From the NCBI GenBank assembly GCA_035527715.1, contig DATKZY010000239.1, positions 1 to 62,282 of the forward strand: DNA of 62,282 bases, in the 5' to 3' direction. The translations under genes were made by a program, and so were the position numbers. This document shows, one piece after another, positions 7,570 through 18,830 of this stretch. Positions within the stretch are counted from its first letter, which is position 1. Every line of letters begins with the position of its first letter. The notes beneath the pieces are model-generated. The model was not told the origin of the DNA, ran no database searches, and saw only the letters and a list, made by a program, of their open reading frames with translations. The DNA is from DSUN01 sp035527715 (GTDB lineage: Bacteria; Planctomycetota; PUPC01; DSUN01).

Positions 7570-10500
7570 ATGCCAGCGTTCCTTGGGTTGGACATCGGGA
7601 CGAACTCCGTCGGCAGCGCCTGGGTGGACACTGATCGCAACGCCGTCCACCTTGCCGTAACCGTCTTTCCCGCAGGAGTGGACGACAAGCGGGAGTCCAG
7701 GGCCAAGAAGCGCCGCGAGAAGCGCTCCCTGCGCCGCGCCATCGCCCGCAAGGCGAGCCGGAAACGCCGTCTCAGCGCCGCGCTTCATGAGGCCGGCCTC
7801 CTGCCCGCGGCCAAGTCGGGCGAGCCGGCCTTCGACGCGCTGATGGCCGCAGACCCCTGGGAGCTGCGCCGCCTCGCGCTCACCCGCCCCATCACGGCGC
7901 ACGAGTTCGGCCGCATCCTGGTCCACCTCAACCAGCGCCGCGGCTGGCAGGCTGGCATCGAGGACGAAGACGAAGACAAGAAGAAAGATGAGGGCAAGAT
8001 CAAGGAGGCTGTCAAGAAGCTCCGCGCCCTCATGCGCGAGACCCACGCCGAAACCGTGGGCCAGCTCATGGCGCAGCTTGGAGCCGACCGCGTCCGCCCA
8101 AAGTACCGCGACCCAATCCGAAACCGGGCCGACTCCTATGAGTTCCACGCCGAGCGGGAGATGATCCGCGAGGAGTTCGATACCCTGTGGCGCCGACAGG
8201 CTGAGTCCGACTCCCCGCTCGCGCGCCTTCTCACCGACTCTGTGCGCGACACGATCGAGGGCATTCTCTTCTTTCAGCGCCCCACCTACTGGAAGACCAG
8301 CAGCCTCGGCCGCTGCGACCTGGAGCCGACCGACCGCGAATGCCCCAAAGCCGACATGCACGCCCAGCACTTCCTCATGCTCGAAACCGTCAATCGCGTC
8401 CGCCTCAACGGCGAACGGCTCGATGCGGGCCAGCGGCAGGCGGTGATTGGCCTCCTCACCCACGAAGAGCGGGTGACAGTGACCAAGTTGCGCAAGGCCC
8501 TTGGCGTCAAGCGCGGCCACGGCGAGCTGAATGTGGAGCGCGAGAGGAAGCCGGAGATCAACACCGACTGGTTCTCCGCCGCAATCGTGCATGGCGTCTT
8601 TGGCCCCGAGCGCTGGGTGACCCTGCCCGACGCCGCGAAGCAGTCGGTCAACAGGGCAGTCCAGAAGTTCGGCGAAGCCGACGAGGCCAGGCTCCGCCGC
8701 GACGCGCCCCAATGGTGGGCGCTCTCGCCCGAAGAGGCCGACCGCTTCATCGCCGCCTTGCGGCGCAAGCCGCGCGACACCGTGAGCCTCTCCCGCAAGG
8801 CCATCCTCAACCTGCTTCCGCACATGGAACAGGGCGACGACGTGACGACGGCCAAGCAGAAGTGCGGCTACCCGCCCCAGGGCTTCCGGCTCAACAAGGC
8901 CACCCGCCACTTCCTGGCCAAACACCCCGAGCAACTGCCCCCCGCGCCCGACCTGCCGAACCCCATCGTCCGCAAGGCACTCCACGAGGCCCGCCGCCAC
9001 GTCCAGGCCTACATCGAGCGCTTCGGCCGCAAGCCCGACCGCATCGTGGTCGAGCTGGCCCGCGAAGCGCGACAGCCCAAGCGAGTCCGCGACGAGAAGC
9101 TCAAGGCCAACAGGCGGCGCGAGGACGAGCGCAAGCAGATCATCGAGACGCACCTCAAGCCGAACAGCGTCGAGGAATCGCAGTGGCCCAAGGCCGTGGA
9201 CCGCGTCCTGCTCCACCAGCGGCAGGCCGGCATGTGCCCCTACACCGGCCTCGGCTCAGGCGAAGCGCCCTGCATTTCCATGCACGACGTGGTACTCGGC
9301 AACGACGTCGAGGTGGACCACATCGTGCCCTACAGCCGCTCGTTCGACAACTCGCTCGACAACAAGCTCCTGTGCCGCCGCGACGCCAACCGCAACAAGG
9401 GCGACCGCACCCCCAGGGAATGGCTCACCGAGGAGCAATTTCACGAACTCGAGCTGCGCCTCAAGCACTTCGAGAAGGCCCATGCGCGCGCCTGGGAGAA
9501 CCTCCACCGCGACGCCTTGGCCCTCGACGACTTCGTCAGCTCCCAACTCACCGACACCGGCTACATCACCCGCCAGGTCGTCGCTTACTTGCGAGAGACG
9601 CTCTTCCCCGGCCGGCCGCACGACGTGTTGTGCACCAAAGGCGTCTACACGGCCATCCTGCGGCGCGACTGGGGCATCCTGGAGGAGAAGCGCCGCGACG
9701 ACCACCGCCACCACGCCCTCGACGCCGTCGCCATCGCCCTCACCGACCGCTCACGCCTCCAGACCCTCGCCCGCCTCGCGCAGGCCCAGGAAGCCGCCCG
9801 CGCCAGGGAGGGCAAGTGGCCCAGCCGCGAGGCCATGAAGCCGCCGTGGGACGGCTTCCGGCAGCAGGTGATGGACGCCGCGGCAGACCTCGTGGTCGCC
9901 CATCGCCCGCAGCGCGCACTCACCGGCGCATTTCACGAGGACACGCTTTTCGGCGCGGTCCCCGGCTACGAGGGGGTCTTCTGCCGACGCGTCCCCGTCG
10001 CGCTCCTCACCCCCAAGATGCTGCTGGAACCCCGAGAGGTCACGGTCGGGGGCAGGAAGACGCTGAACATGGGCAAGGGCGGGGTCGTCCGCGACGCGCG
10101 CCTGCGCCAGCACATCCGCGCCTGGCTGGAAGCCCGCCTGCGCGAGACGGGGCGGCACGAGCCCGTTGAGCGGCTCTCGCCCGGCGACATGAAGGCCCTG
10201 CTGAAGGGCGCCCAGCTCACCATGCCCAGCGGCGTGCCCATCCGCCGGGTGCGCCTGCTCAAGAAGATCGAAGACCCCGTGGAGATCGGTGGCGACCCGC
10301 GGCACCCCCGATTCTACATCGGCGGGAACAACCACCACTTCGAGATCGTGCAGGACGAGGGCACGGGCCGCTGGCGCGGCCGCGGCGTGAAAATGTTCGA
10401 CGTCGCCCGCCGCATCCATCCGCCCAAGGGCCAGCCCCGCCTGCCCGCCATCCTCGGCACCAAGGCCCCGGTCCTCGCCGAACAGGGCCTCTTGAGCGCC

Positions 10501-10797
10501 GACGACCAGCGCTTCTACCGCGGCACCCGCTTCGTCATGGCACTGTGCAAGGGCGACACACTGCTCATGAAGGATCCCGACGTGAAGGACCCCGACGCCG
10601 CCGCCCAGGGGTACTTCGTCGTCGTCAAGATCAACCCGGAGTCAGTGGAGATGGTGGAGCACTGGGACGCGCGCCCGGCCACAGCCACCGACCGCCAGCC
10701 CCCGCGGCGGCTGATCCCCATTCGCCCGGAGCACCTTCGCGGACTCGGCGCGCGCAAAGCCAGAGTCGGTGCGCTGGGCGAGGTGGACATGGCGTAG
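7570..10797 (+). CDS. cas9: Cas9 RNA-guided endonuclease, compact type II-C
   Basis: 1075 residues, close to the 1082 of N. meningitidis Cas9. Cas9 uses a crRNA:tracrRNA duplex to cut double-stranded DNA next to a PAM. All nuclease motifs are intact: RuvC-I LGLDIGTNSVG with the catalytic Asp at residue 8; an Arg-rich bridge helix at about 40-70; RuvC-II IVVELA with Glu495; HNH VEVDHIVPYS with Asp583/His584 and Asn607 in NRNKG; RuvC-III HHALDA with His715 and Asp718. The rest forms the C-terminal PAM-interacting region. Codon use and GC content resemble the neighbours, so it is long resident or from a similar genome. cas1, cas2 and csn2 are absent from the window. A tracrRNA is divergent upstream and the array lies 133 bases downstream. 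Confidence 0.96.
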   Translation: MPAFLGLDIGTNSVGSAWVDTDRNAVHLAVTVFPAGVDDKRESRAKKRREKRSLRRAIARKASRKRRLSAALHEAGLLPAAKSGEPAFDALMAADPWELRRLALTRPITAHEFGRILVHLNQRRGWQAGIEDEDEDKKKDEGKIKEAVKKLRALMRETHAETVGQLMAQLGADRVRPKYRDPIRNRADSYEFHAEREMIREEFDTLWRRQAESDSPLARLLTDSVRDTIEGILFFQRPTYWKTSSLGRCDLEPTDRECPKADMHAQHFLMLETVNRVRLNGERLDAGQRQAVIGLLTHEERVTVTKLRKALGVKRGHGELNVERERKPEINTDWFSAAIVHGVFGPERWVTLPDAAKQSVNRAVQKFGEADEARLRRDAPQWWALSPEEADRFIAALRRKPRDTVSLSRKAILNLLPHMEQGDDVTTAKQKCGYPPQGFRLNKATRHFLAKHPEQLPPAPDLPNPIVRKALHEARRHVQAYIERFGRKPDRIVVELAREARQPKRVRDEKLKANRRREDERKQIIETHLKPNSVEESQWPKAVDRVLLHQRQAGMCPYTGLGSGEAPCISMHDVVLGNDVEVDHIVPYSRSFDNSLDNKLLCRRDANRNKGDRTPREWLTEEQFHELELRLKHFEKAHARAWENLHRDALALDDFVSSQLTDTGYITRQVVAYLRETLFPGRPHDVLCTKGVYTAILRRDWGILEEKRRDDHRHHALDAVAIALTDRSRLQTLARLAQAQEAARAREGKWPSREAMKPPWDGFRQQVMDAAADLVVAHRPQRALTGAFHEDTLFGAVPGYEGVFCRRVPVALLTPKMLLEPREVTVGGRKTLNMGKGGVVRDARLRQHIRAWLEARLRETGRHEPVERLSPGDMKALLKGAQLTMPSGVPIRRVRLLKKIEDPVEIGGDPRHPRFYIGGNNHHFEIVQDEGTGRWRGRGVKMFDVARRIHPPKGQPRLPAILGTKAPVLAEQGLLSADDQRFYRGTRFVMALCKGDTLLMKDPDVKDPDAAAQGYFVVVKINPESVEMVEHWDARPATATDRQPPRRLIPIRPEHLRGLGARKARVGALGEVDMA

Positions 10798-10845
10798 GCC
10801 GAAATGCCGGCAGGCAGGAAAAAACGTGTAAAAACCAGCCCCGAA

Positions 10846-10879
10846 AGGCCCCATGGACGCCTCCGGAGGCCTGTTTTTT
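10846..10879 (+). terminator. Intrinsic terminator after cas9
   Basis: The self-complementary GCCTCCGGAGGC (10859-10870), with an outer AGGCC/GGCCT pair, is followed by six T (10874-10879), 50-80 bases after the cas9 stop. On the opposite strand, A-runs at 10819-10836 would give T-runs, so the region may end transcripts from both directions. Confidence 0.65.
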
Positions 10880-10896
10880 CACGCTCTTTTCGCCGC

Positions 10897-10919
10897 AACC
10901 CCTTGCGTGTCAAGGGGTT
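10897..10919. promoter_or_regulatory. Hairpin at the cas9-proximal end of the CRISPR array
   Basis: A perfect 9-bp inverted repeat, AACCCCTTG and CAAGGGGTT with a 5-base loop, ends 11 bases before the first repeat. Array transcripts on the minus strand would run into it, so it may form their 3' end. No U-tract follows, so termination is uncertain. Confidence 0.45.
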
Positions 10920-10930
10920 CTGAGGCATCT

Positions 10931-11488
10931 ATTGTATCCGATCCCTGCCTCACGGCAAACCACAACGAATGGCCGTCAACACCGCGTTCAAATCGATTGT
11001 ATCCGATCCCTGCCTCACGGCAAACCACAACTGCGGAGCGACTCCATCGAGGGCCGCCCGCATTGTATCCGATCCCTGCCTCACGGCAAACCACAACAAC
11101 AAGCCGCTCCGCTATGCTCCGGGGACGATTGTATCCGATCCCTGCCTCACGGCAAACCACAACGTGCCGCCCGAGCTAGCGCCGAGCACGGCCATTGTAT
11201 CCGATCCCTGCCTCACGGCAAACCACAACAACGTGGTGTGGGACCCCGTGGAGCCGCCGATTGTATCCGATCCCTGCCTCACGGCAAACCACAACCTCTA
11301 CGATGCATGGGTGGCGCGGCATCCGATTGTATCCGATCCCTGCCTCACGGCAAACCACAACGATGTGCTTCCGCAGTGTCACCTCGACGCCATTGTATCC
11401 GATCCCTGCCTCACGGCAAACCACAACGTCGCGGTGTCGAAGGTGGCGCCCTTCATGATTGTATCCGATCCCTGCCTCACGGCAAACC
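10931..11488 (-). CRISPR. Type II-C CRISPR array, 9 repeats and 8 spacers
   Basis: The 36-bp repeat reads ATTGTATCCGATCC...CACAAC on the plus strand. Eight identical copies start at 10931, 10996, 11062, 11128, 11194, 11260, 11326 and 11392; the ninth, at 11458, keeps its first 31 bases but loses the ACAAC end. Spacers are 30 bp (the first is 29). The minus-strand form starts GTTGTGG and ends GATACAAT, like Neisseria repeats, so crRNAs are read from the minus strand, towards cas9. Each repeat contains TTGCCG, 16 bases, TACAAT, which could start every crRNA separately. The degenerate copy keeps this promoter and has lost only the tracrRNA-pairing end, which is not needed at the 5' edge. The long plus-strand reading frame through the array is meaningless. 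Confidence 0.96.
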
Positions 11489-11765
11489 GCGTGCAGGTTT
11501 GCACGCCCTACCGGCCCATCCCATCCGTGCCCATCCGTGCCATCCGTGGTGACCCGATCCCGTTCTTCTCTGTGCCCCTCAGTGCCCTCCGTGGTGAGAT
11601 TCCCCGTTTCGGGCTTCCATCCCATCCGCGTCCATCGGCGTTCATCCGCGGTTCCTGCTCCCCTGGGCAGCGGCCAGAACATGACCGTCCCCACGGGAGG
11701 CCGTGGGGACGAGGGGGATTCGACGACGAGGACGACGACGACGACGAGTGCGTTGCGGTCGCGGG
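11489..11765. repeat. Gene-free repeats and hairpin after the array
   Basis: It contains CATCCGTGCCCATCCGTG- and CATCCGCG-type dispersed short repeats (11,516-11,655), a perfect 10-bp hairpin GTCCCCACGG/CCGTGGGGAC with a GAGG loop (11,687-11,710), and a GAC/ACG microsatellite (about 11,718-11,748). No AT-rich CRISPR leader is evident. The block ends exactly where the rpoB 3'-end copy begins. Confidence 0.6.
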
Positions 11766-11834
11766 TCAGATTTTGCGCTTTTCGAGGCGCATGTTGAGGC
11801 AGAGGCCGCGGATTTCGTTCATGAGGACGTCGAA
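11766..11834 (-). pseudogene. Duplicated 3' end of rpoB (last 22 codons plus stop)
   Basis: These 69 bases match the true rpoB end (13,223-13,291) at 68 positions, in direct orientation, 1457 bp apart. They encode FDVLMNEIRGLCLNMRLEKR plus KI and the stop. The one difference is synonymous (CGC against CGG for Arg). Identity stops exactly at the stop codon on one side. On the other side the upstream sequence is unrelated to rpoB. This fits an element that integrated within the rpoB 3' end and carried a replacement end, the left copy being the displaced original. Recombination of a captured fragment is an alternative. Confidence 0.85.
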
Positions 11835-11923
11835 CGGCGCCTCGATTCCCTGGAGGAAGTCGGCGCGGGCGGCTCCTCGAAGGGGGAGTTGAGGATCGGC
11901 TCCGGGACCTCGTAGTTGCTCAT
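11819..11923 (-). pseudogene. Truncated start of a type III-like restriction subunit
   Basis: A good ribosome binding site (AGGAGG, 11,937-11,932, 8 bases before ATG) precedes MSNYEVPEPILNSPFEEP, which I recall as the conserved N-terminus of type III-like restriction endonuclease/helicase proteins. After about 20 residues the sequence departs from that family, runs into the rpoB-end copy and meets a stop, giving 34 residues. It lies downstream of DUF3800 and the methylase-like remnant in the same direction, as expected for the last gene of such an operon. Family assignment is from memory and the fragment is short. Confidence 0.5.
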
Positions 11924-12006
11924 CCGCTCGGCCTCCTGCGCAGCTCAGCGCCCTCTAGCTGCAGCGCACTTCACAGTGGCGCTTCTCAGAAATCCGGCCG
12001 CCGCGC

Positions 12007-12034
12007 TTGACATCAGCCCCGCGCTGTGTATACT
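12007..12034 (+). promoter_or_regulatory. Strong plus-strand promoter with no gene behind it
   Basis: A consensus TTGACA (12,007-12,012), 16 bases, TATACT (12,029-12,034), as good as the tRNA-operon promoter in this window. Nothing codes for protein downstream on this strand; a hairpin ends 77 bases after the -10 box. It probably drives a small RNA. Confidence 0.7.
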
Positions 12035-12040
12035 TAGATA

Positions 12041-12113
12041 CGCAGGACCGAAACCGTCCTTGGCGGCGGAGTTAGGCTCTGCACACAAACCCCGACCACG
12101 CGTCGGGGTTTGT
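12041..12113 (+). ncRNA. Candidate ~73-nt small RNA
   Basis: The predicted start is 7 bases after the -10 box at 12,034. The RNA would contain a small GGAC/GTCC hairpin near its 5' end and would finish with a perfect 10-bp stem AAACCCCGAC/GTCGGGGTTT (12,087-12,111) followed by GTTC, a plausible intrinsic terminator. The gene lies between the DUF3800 gene and the truncated restriction gene, and its end abuts the DUF3800 stop codon, so the same hairpin could end transcripts from both strands. No known RNA family was recognised. Existence is inferred from promoter and terminator only. Confidence 0.45.
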
Positions 12114-12833
12114 TCATGGCCGGATGATGCCCTCCGAGTCATATCTGCTTGCCTCCCGCACCAGGACCGGCGACAGAGCTGCGAACGCCTCGTGGATTCC
12201 GTACCTGGTCTTCGAGGGGATCGGGCGCTCGCGGCGCAACAGCGCATAGGCGCAGAAGTCCACGAGCTGGATGAAGTACGACTGGTCCGAGCGCTTGAAG
12301 AAGGGGTCCTCCAGGATGCGCTCGATGGGGATGTTCTTCATCGCCGCGCCCGTGTCCGTCCAAGTTCCATACTGGCTGGGAATCGGGTTGTACACTCCCA
12401 TTCGCCGGGTCAGCCTTGTGTAGGCCGCCTCTTTCCCCTCGTCGCAGATCAAGATGGCGCGGCTGCCCCATGCCACCATCGTGCGGTTGATGCGGTTGAG
12501 CAGGCGCTCGAACGTCCGCTCCTCGTCCCTCGCGGGGAAGACGGCGTTGAACAGGCGCACCCCCGGCAGGCCCGCGACCATCGCCAGGGCATCCCTGAAA
12601 ATCTGGCAACGACGACCCTTCGGAACGACGCGAGGCCCCAGGCACCCGCGCCCCGACACGAACTTCCATGCATGGAACTCGGCATGTACGAGAATCCCGT
12701 CCGTCTGCTTGAGGGCGCGACGGAACTGCCGCACTCCGGAGAACGCCTCTCGCCATTGGTCTTCTGGCACAGCCAGCGCCGAGAAAACGCAAAGCTCCTC
12801 GTCGCGGGAGTCGTCCAGGTAGATCAGATGCAC
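12114..12833 (-). CDS. DUF3800 domain protein
   Basis: 239 residues with a GTG start (AAGGCGAGG just upstream); an ATG 28 codons earlier is in frame but the added sequence looks non-coding. The N-terminal HLIYLDDSRDE and C-terminal SYFIQLVDFCAYAL match the DUF3800 pattern: a conserved Asp pair near the start and a late Q-x-x-D motif, thought to be an RNase H-like fold. DUF3800 genes are typical of defence islands and are often found inside type III-like restriction-modification operons, between methylase and helicase. Here it is intact, while a methylase-like remnant lies 28 bases upstream and a truncated restriction gene downstream. Its molecular activity is unknown. Confidence 0.75.
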   Translation of the reverse strand: MHLIYLDDSRDEELCVFSALAVPEDQWREAFSGVRQFRRALKQTDGILVHAEFHAWKFVSGRGCLGPRVVPKGRRCQIFRDALAMVAGLPGVRLFNAVFPARDEERTFERLLNRINRTMVAWGSRAILICDEGKEAAYTRLTRRMGVYNPIPSQYGTWTDTGAAMKNIPIERILEDPFFKRSDQSYFIQLVDFCAYALLRRERPIPSKTRYGIHEAFAALSPVLVREASRYDSEGIIRP

Positions 12834-12861
12834 GGCCTCGCCTTTCTGCCGGGTCGCTTGC

Positions 12862-13077
12862 TCACTGCAGGTCCTTGAGACTCTTGACGACCAGCAGCTC
12901 ATTGCCCCGGTCGTCAATCACCTTCACGGCCACCTGCCCGTGCTCGCCGGCCTCGCGCGACGTGCTTTGCCATGTGACCGCTCCCTTTCCGGCAGGGCGA
13001 CTCGAGATTTCGATTGGGCTCAACGTCGAAGAGCCAAGGGCAATTGCCGGGTTCATCATACTCCCTGGCCGGCGCAT
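12862..13077 (-). pseudogene. C-terminal remnant, probably of a DNA methylase or RM protein
   Basis: 71 residues ending EHGQVAVKVIDDRGNELLVV and a short KSLKDLQ tail. This beta-rich end resembles the C-termini of adenine methylases or helicases in type III-like restriction-modification systems (from memory). The upstream part, including MRRPGSMMNP, has no clear ribosome binding site, so the piece is probably a truncated gene rather than a short protein. It ends 28 bases before DUF3800 in the same direction, as expected for the preceding gene of an operon. A non-RM origin cannot be excluded. Confidence 0.4.
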
Positions 13078-13150
13078 GTCAAGGCTTGTGCCACGCGTGG
13101 CGGCATAGCCGCAGCCCCAGGCGTAGAAGTTCTTGGCAAGGAGGGGGTGC

Positions 13151-13191
13151 GGGGGAGGAATGCCTTCTGCGAAAGAAGGGATTCCTCCCCC
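13151..13191. promoter_or_regulatory. Long hairpin just downstream of rpoB
   Basis: Perfect 11-base arms GGGGGAGGAAT/ATTCCTCCCCC enclose a second stem CCTTCT/AGAAGG with a 5-base loop. It lies 32 bases beyond the rpoB stop. It probably stabilises or ends the rpoB message now that rpoC no longer follows. No U-tract is present. Confidence 0.55.
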
Positions 13192-13222
13192 GCCTCGGCC
13201 AAACGCCCCAGCAATCTGGCCG

Positions 13223-16921
<3,699 letters not shown>

Positions 16922-17096
16922 CTGTTTTCCCCGCAGGAAAGGGATGCTCGACGGGTCCTCCGCCGCCGCGCCTGGGCGCGGCGCCACTCGCCGAGAACAC
17001 GCAGGGGCCGCGCTGCAACGCCGGCGCCGGCGGCGAGGGGCCCCAGGCAGGTCGCGCACGCCGGCGGCGGTCCGGGCGCTGCCGCGCCCGGCCCGC

Positions 17097-17513
17097 CTAC
17101 TTGATCTCGACGGTGCCGCCGGCCTTTTCGAGGGCGGCCTTAATCTTCTCGGCCTCGTCCTTGGTCGCGCCCTCCTTGACGGCCTTGGGCGCCGAGTCCA
17201 CCAGGGCTTTGGCCTCCTTGAGGCCGAGGCCGCTGATGACCTCGCGCACGGCCTTGATGACCTGGATCTTCTGCGCCCCGGCGCTCATCAGGTGCACGTC
17301 GAAGCTCGTCTTCTCCTCGACCGGCTCGGCCGGCCCGGCCGCGCCGGCGCCCGGCATGGCCATCATGGCCATCGGGGCCGCCGCCGTGACGCCGAACTCG
17401 GCTTCGAGGGCCTTCACCAGCCGCGCGAGCTGGAGGGCCGGCAGCTTCTTGACGATCTCAACGACCTGTTGGGCTTCGGCCGACAATTCGGCGGTCGCCA
17501 CGTCCTGTCCCAT
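17097..17513 (-). CDS. rplL: 50S ribosomal protein L7/L12
   Basis: 138 residues, slightly longer than usual (about 120-130). The N-terminal dimerisation domain is followed by an Ala/Pro/Met-rich hinge (about 46-66), then the C-terminal domain that recruits translation factors (KTSFDVHLMSAGAQKIQVIK, GLGLKEAKALVD). L7/L12 forms the ribosomal stalk with L10, which is encoded 72 bases upstream. Confidence 0.96.
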   Translation of the reverse strand: MGQDVATAELSAEAQQVVEIVKKLPALQLARLVKALEAEFGVTAAAPMAMMAMPGAGAAGPAEPVEEKTSFDVHLMSAGAQKIQVIKAVREVISGLGLKEAKALVDSAPKAVKEGATKDEAEKIKAALEKAGGTVEIK

Positions 17514-17550
17514 CGGTTTGACCTCCTAGTGGGATGATGCCTGTCGTGAA

Positions 17551-17572
17551 CGCCGGGGCCGATGCCCCGGCG
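17551..17572 (-). promoter_or_regulatory. Hairpin in the rplJ-rplL gap
   Basis: A perfect 9-bp stem CGCCGGGGC/GCCCCGGCG with a 4-base loop lies just after the rplJ stop. In other bacteria rplJ-rplL spacers tune the excess of L12 over L10. This hairpin could act as a processing or stabilising site. No terminator U-run is present. Confidence 0.5.
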
Positions 17573-17585
17573 CAAGGTGTCCGCC

Positions 17586-18107
17586 CTAGTCCTTCGCCTC
17601 TCGTTTCTCGGCGATGGCGTTGAGGACGCCGACGACGTTGCGCAGGATGCCCTGAAGGGCGCCCAGGAACCCGCTGAGGGGAGCCGCCACGGCGCCCGCC
17701 ACCAGGGCGTGCAGCACGTTGGTCGGCGGCAGCAGCGCGATGGCTTCGACCCCGTCGGCGCCCACGGCCTCGCCGTCCACCAGGGCCCCGCGCCACGTCA
17801 GCACCCGCTCCTTCCTGCTCCAGTCGCGCAGGAACTTCGTGAGGGCCACGGCGTCCGGGCCGTAGATGAAGGCGATGGGCCCCGCGAGCAGCGCGGCGAC
17901 TGCGGCGAGCTTCAACTCGCACAGCGCGCGAGCCGCGAGAGTGTTCCGCACGACCAGCATGTCGGCCCCCTGCTCGCGCAGCTTCGCCCGCAGGGCGTCG
18001 GCCTGCCCCGCCTTCAGCCCGGTGAAGTCCACCAGCACCGCATTCGACATGGCGCGGAGCTGGCTCGCGAGTTCCGCGACCGTGAGTTGGTTGATGACGC
18101 TCGGCAT
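17586..18107 (-). CDS. rplJ: 50S ribosomal protein L10
   Basis: 173 residues from ATG at 18,107 (MPSVINQLTVAELASQLRAM). L10 anchors L7/L12 dimers on 23S rRNA at the stalk base. The typical N-terminal domain (VLVDFTGLKAGQADALRAKL, VVRNTLAARAL) and C-terminal helix (LSGFLGALQGILRNVVGVLN) are visible. Only 23 bases separate it from rplA, so there is little room for the L10-binding leader found upstream of rplJ in enterobacteria. Confidence 0.95.
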   Translation of the reverse strand: MPSVINQLTVAELASQLRAMSNAVLVDFTGLKAGQADALRAKLREQGADMLVVRNTLAARALCELKLAAVAALLAGPIAFIYGPDAVALTKFLRDWSRKERVLTWRGALVDGEAVGADGVEAIALLPPTNVLHALVAGAVAAPLSGFLGALQGILRNVVGVLNAIAEKREAKD

Positions 18108-18130
18108 GCGGGGTCGACTCCTCGTGACGA

Positions 18131-18811
18131 TTACGACACGGCCAGGCGAAGCCCAGGCCCCATGGTGGTCGAGAGGGACACGCCGACGATGTAGCGGCCC
18201 TTGGCCGAAGAGGGCTTTGCCTGGCGAATGCGCTCGATCATGGCCTCGATGTTGGCCTTGAGATCCTCGGGGGGGAAGGACTTCCTGCCGACGGGGGCGT
18301 GGACGTTGCCGCCCGAGTCGGTGCGGTACTCGAGCTTGCCGGCGCGGAACTCGCGGACGGCGTTCTCGATGTCGTCGGTGACGGTGCCGCTCTTGGGCGA
18401 GGGCATGAGGCCCTTGGGGCCCAGGATGCGGCCGAGGCGGCCCACCTGCCGCATCATGGCCGGTGCCGCGATGGCCACGTCGAAGTCGGTCCACCCGCCG
18501 GTCACGCGGTCAATCAGCTCCTGGCCGGCGGCCTCTTGGGCCCCCGCGGCCTTCGCCTTGGCCGCCAGCTCGCCTTCGGCGAACACGACGACGCGCAGCG
18601 AGCGGCCGATGCCCTTCGGCAGCGAGATCGTGCCGCGCACCGCCTGGTCGGGCTTCTTGGGGTCCACGCCGAGGTGGAAGGCGATCTCGACCGTTTCGTC
18701 GAACTTGGCGCTCGGGAGGCCTTTGAGGGTCTGGACCGCCTCGTCCACCGTGTAGGACTTGGCGCGGTCTATGCCCTTCATGGCTTCCTGGTACCGTTTG
18801 CTGAGCTTCAT
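18131..18811 (-). CDS. rplA: 50S ribosomal protein L1
   Basis: 226 residues. L1 forms the mobile stalk near the ribosomal E site and, in many bacteria, represses its own operon. MKLSKRYQEAMKGIDRAKSY opens the protein. The L1 signature region (MMRQVGRLGRILGPKGLMPS) and KSGTVTDDIENAV lie in the middle. It is 19 bases after rplK. Confidence 0.96.
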   Translation of the reverse strand: MKLSKRYQEAMKGIDRAKSYTVDEAVQTLKGLPSAKFDETVEIAFHLGVDPKKPDQAVRGTISLPKGIGRSLRVVVFAEGELAAKAKAAGAQEAAGQELIDRVTGGWTDFDVAIAAPAMMRQVGRLGRILGPKGLMPSPKSGTVTDDIENAVREFRAGKLEYRTDSGGNVHAPVGRKSFPPEDLKANIEAMIERIRQAKPSSAKGRYIVGVSLSTTMGPGLRLAVS

Positions 18812-18830
18812 CTGGGCGCGCTCCTCGCGG

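Noticed and set aside
11718..11748. GAC/ACG run as a possible origin or binding-site array
   Set aside because: Simple trinucleotide repeat of low complexity with no further structure.
10969..11892. 307-residue plus-strand reading frame through the CRISPR array with a repeated IVSDPCLTANHN peptide
   Set aside because: It is the direct translation of the repeats; period 66 is a multiple of 3 and the frame stays open by chance.
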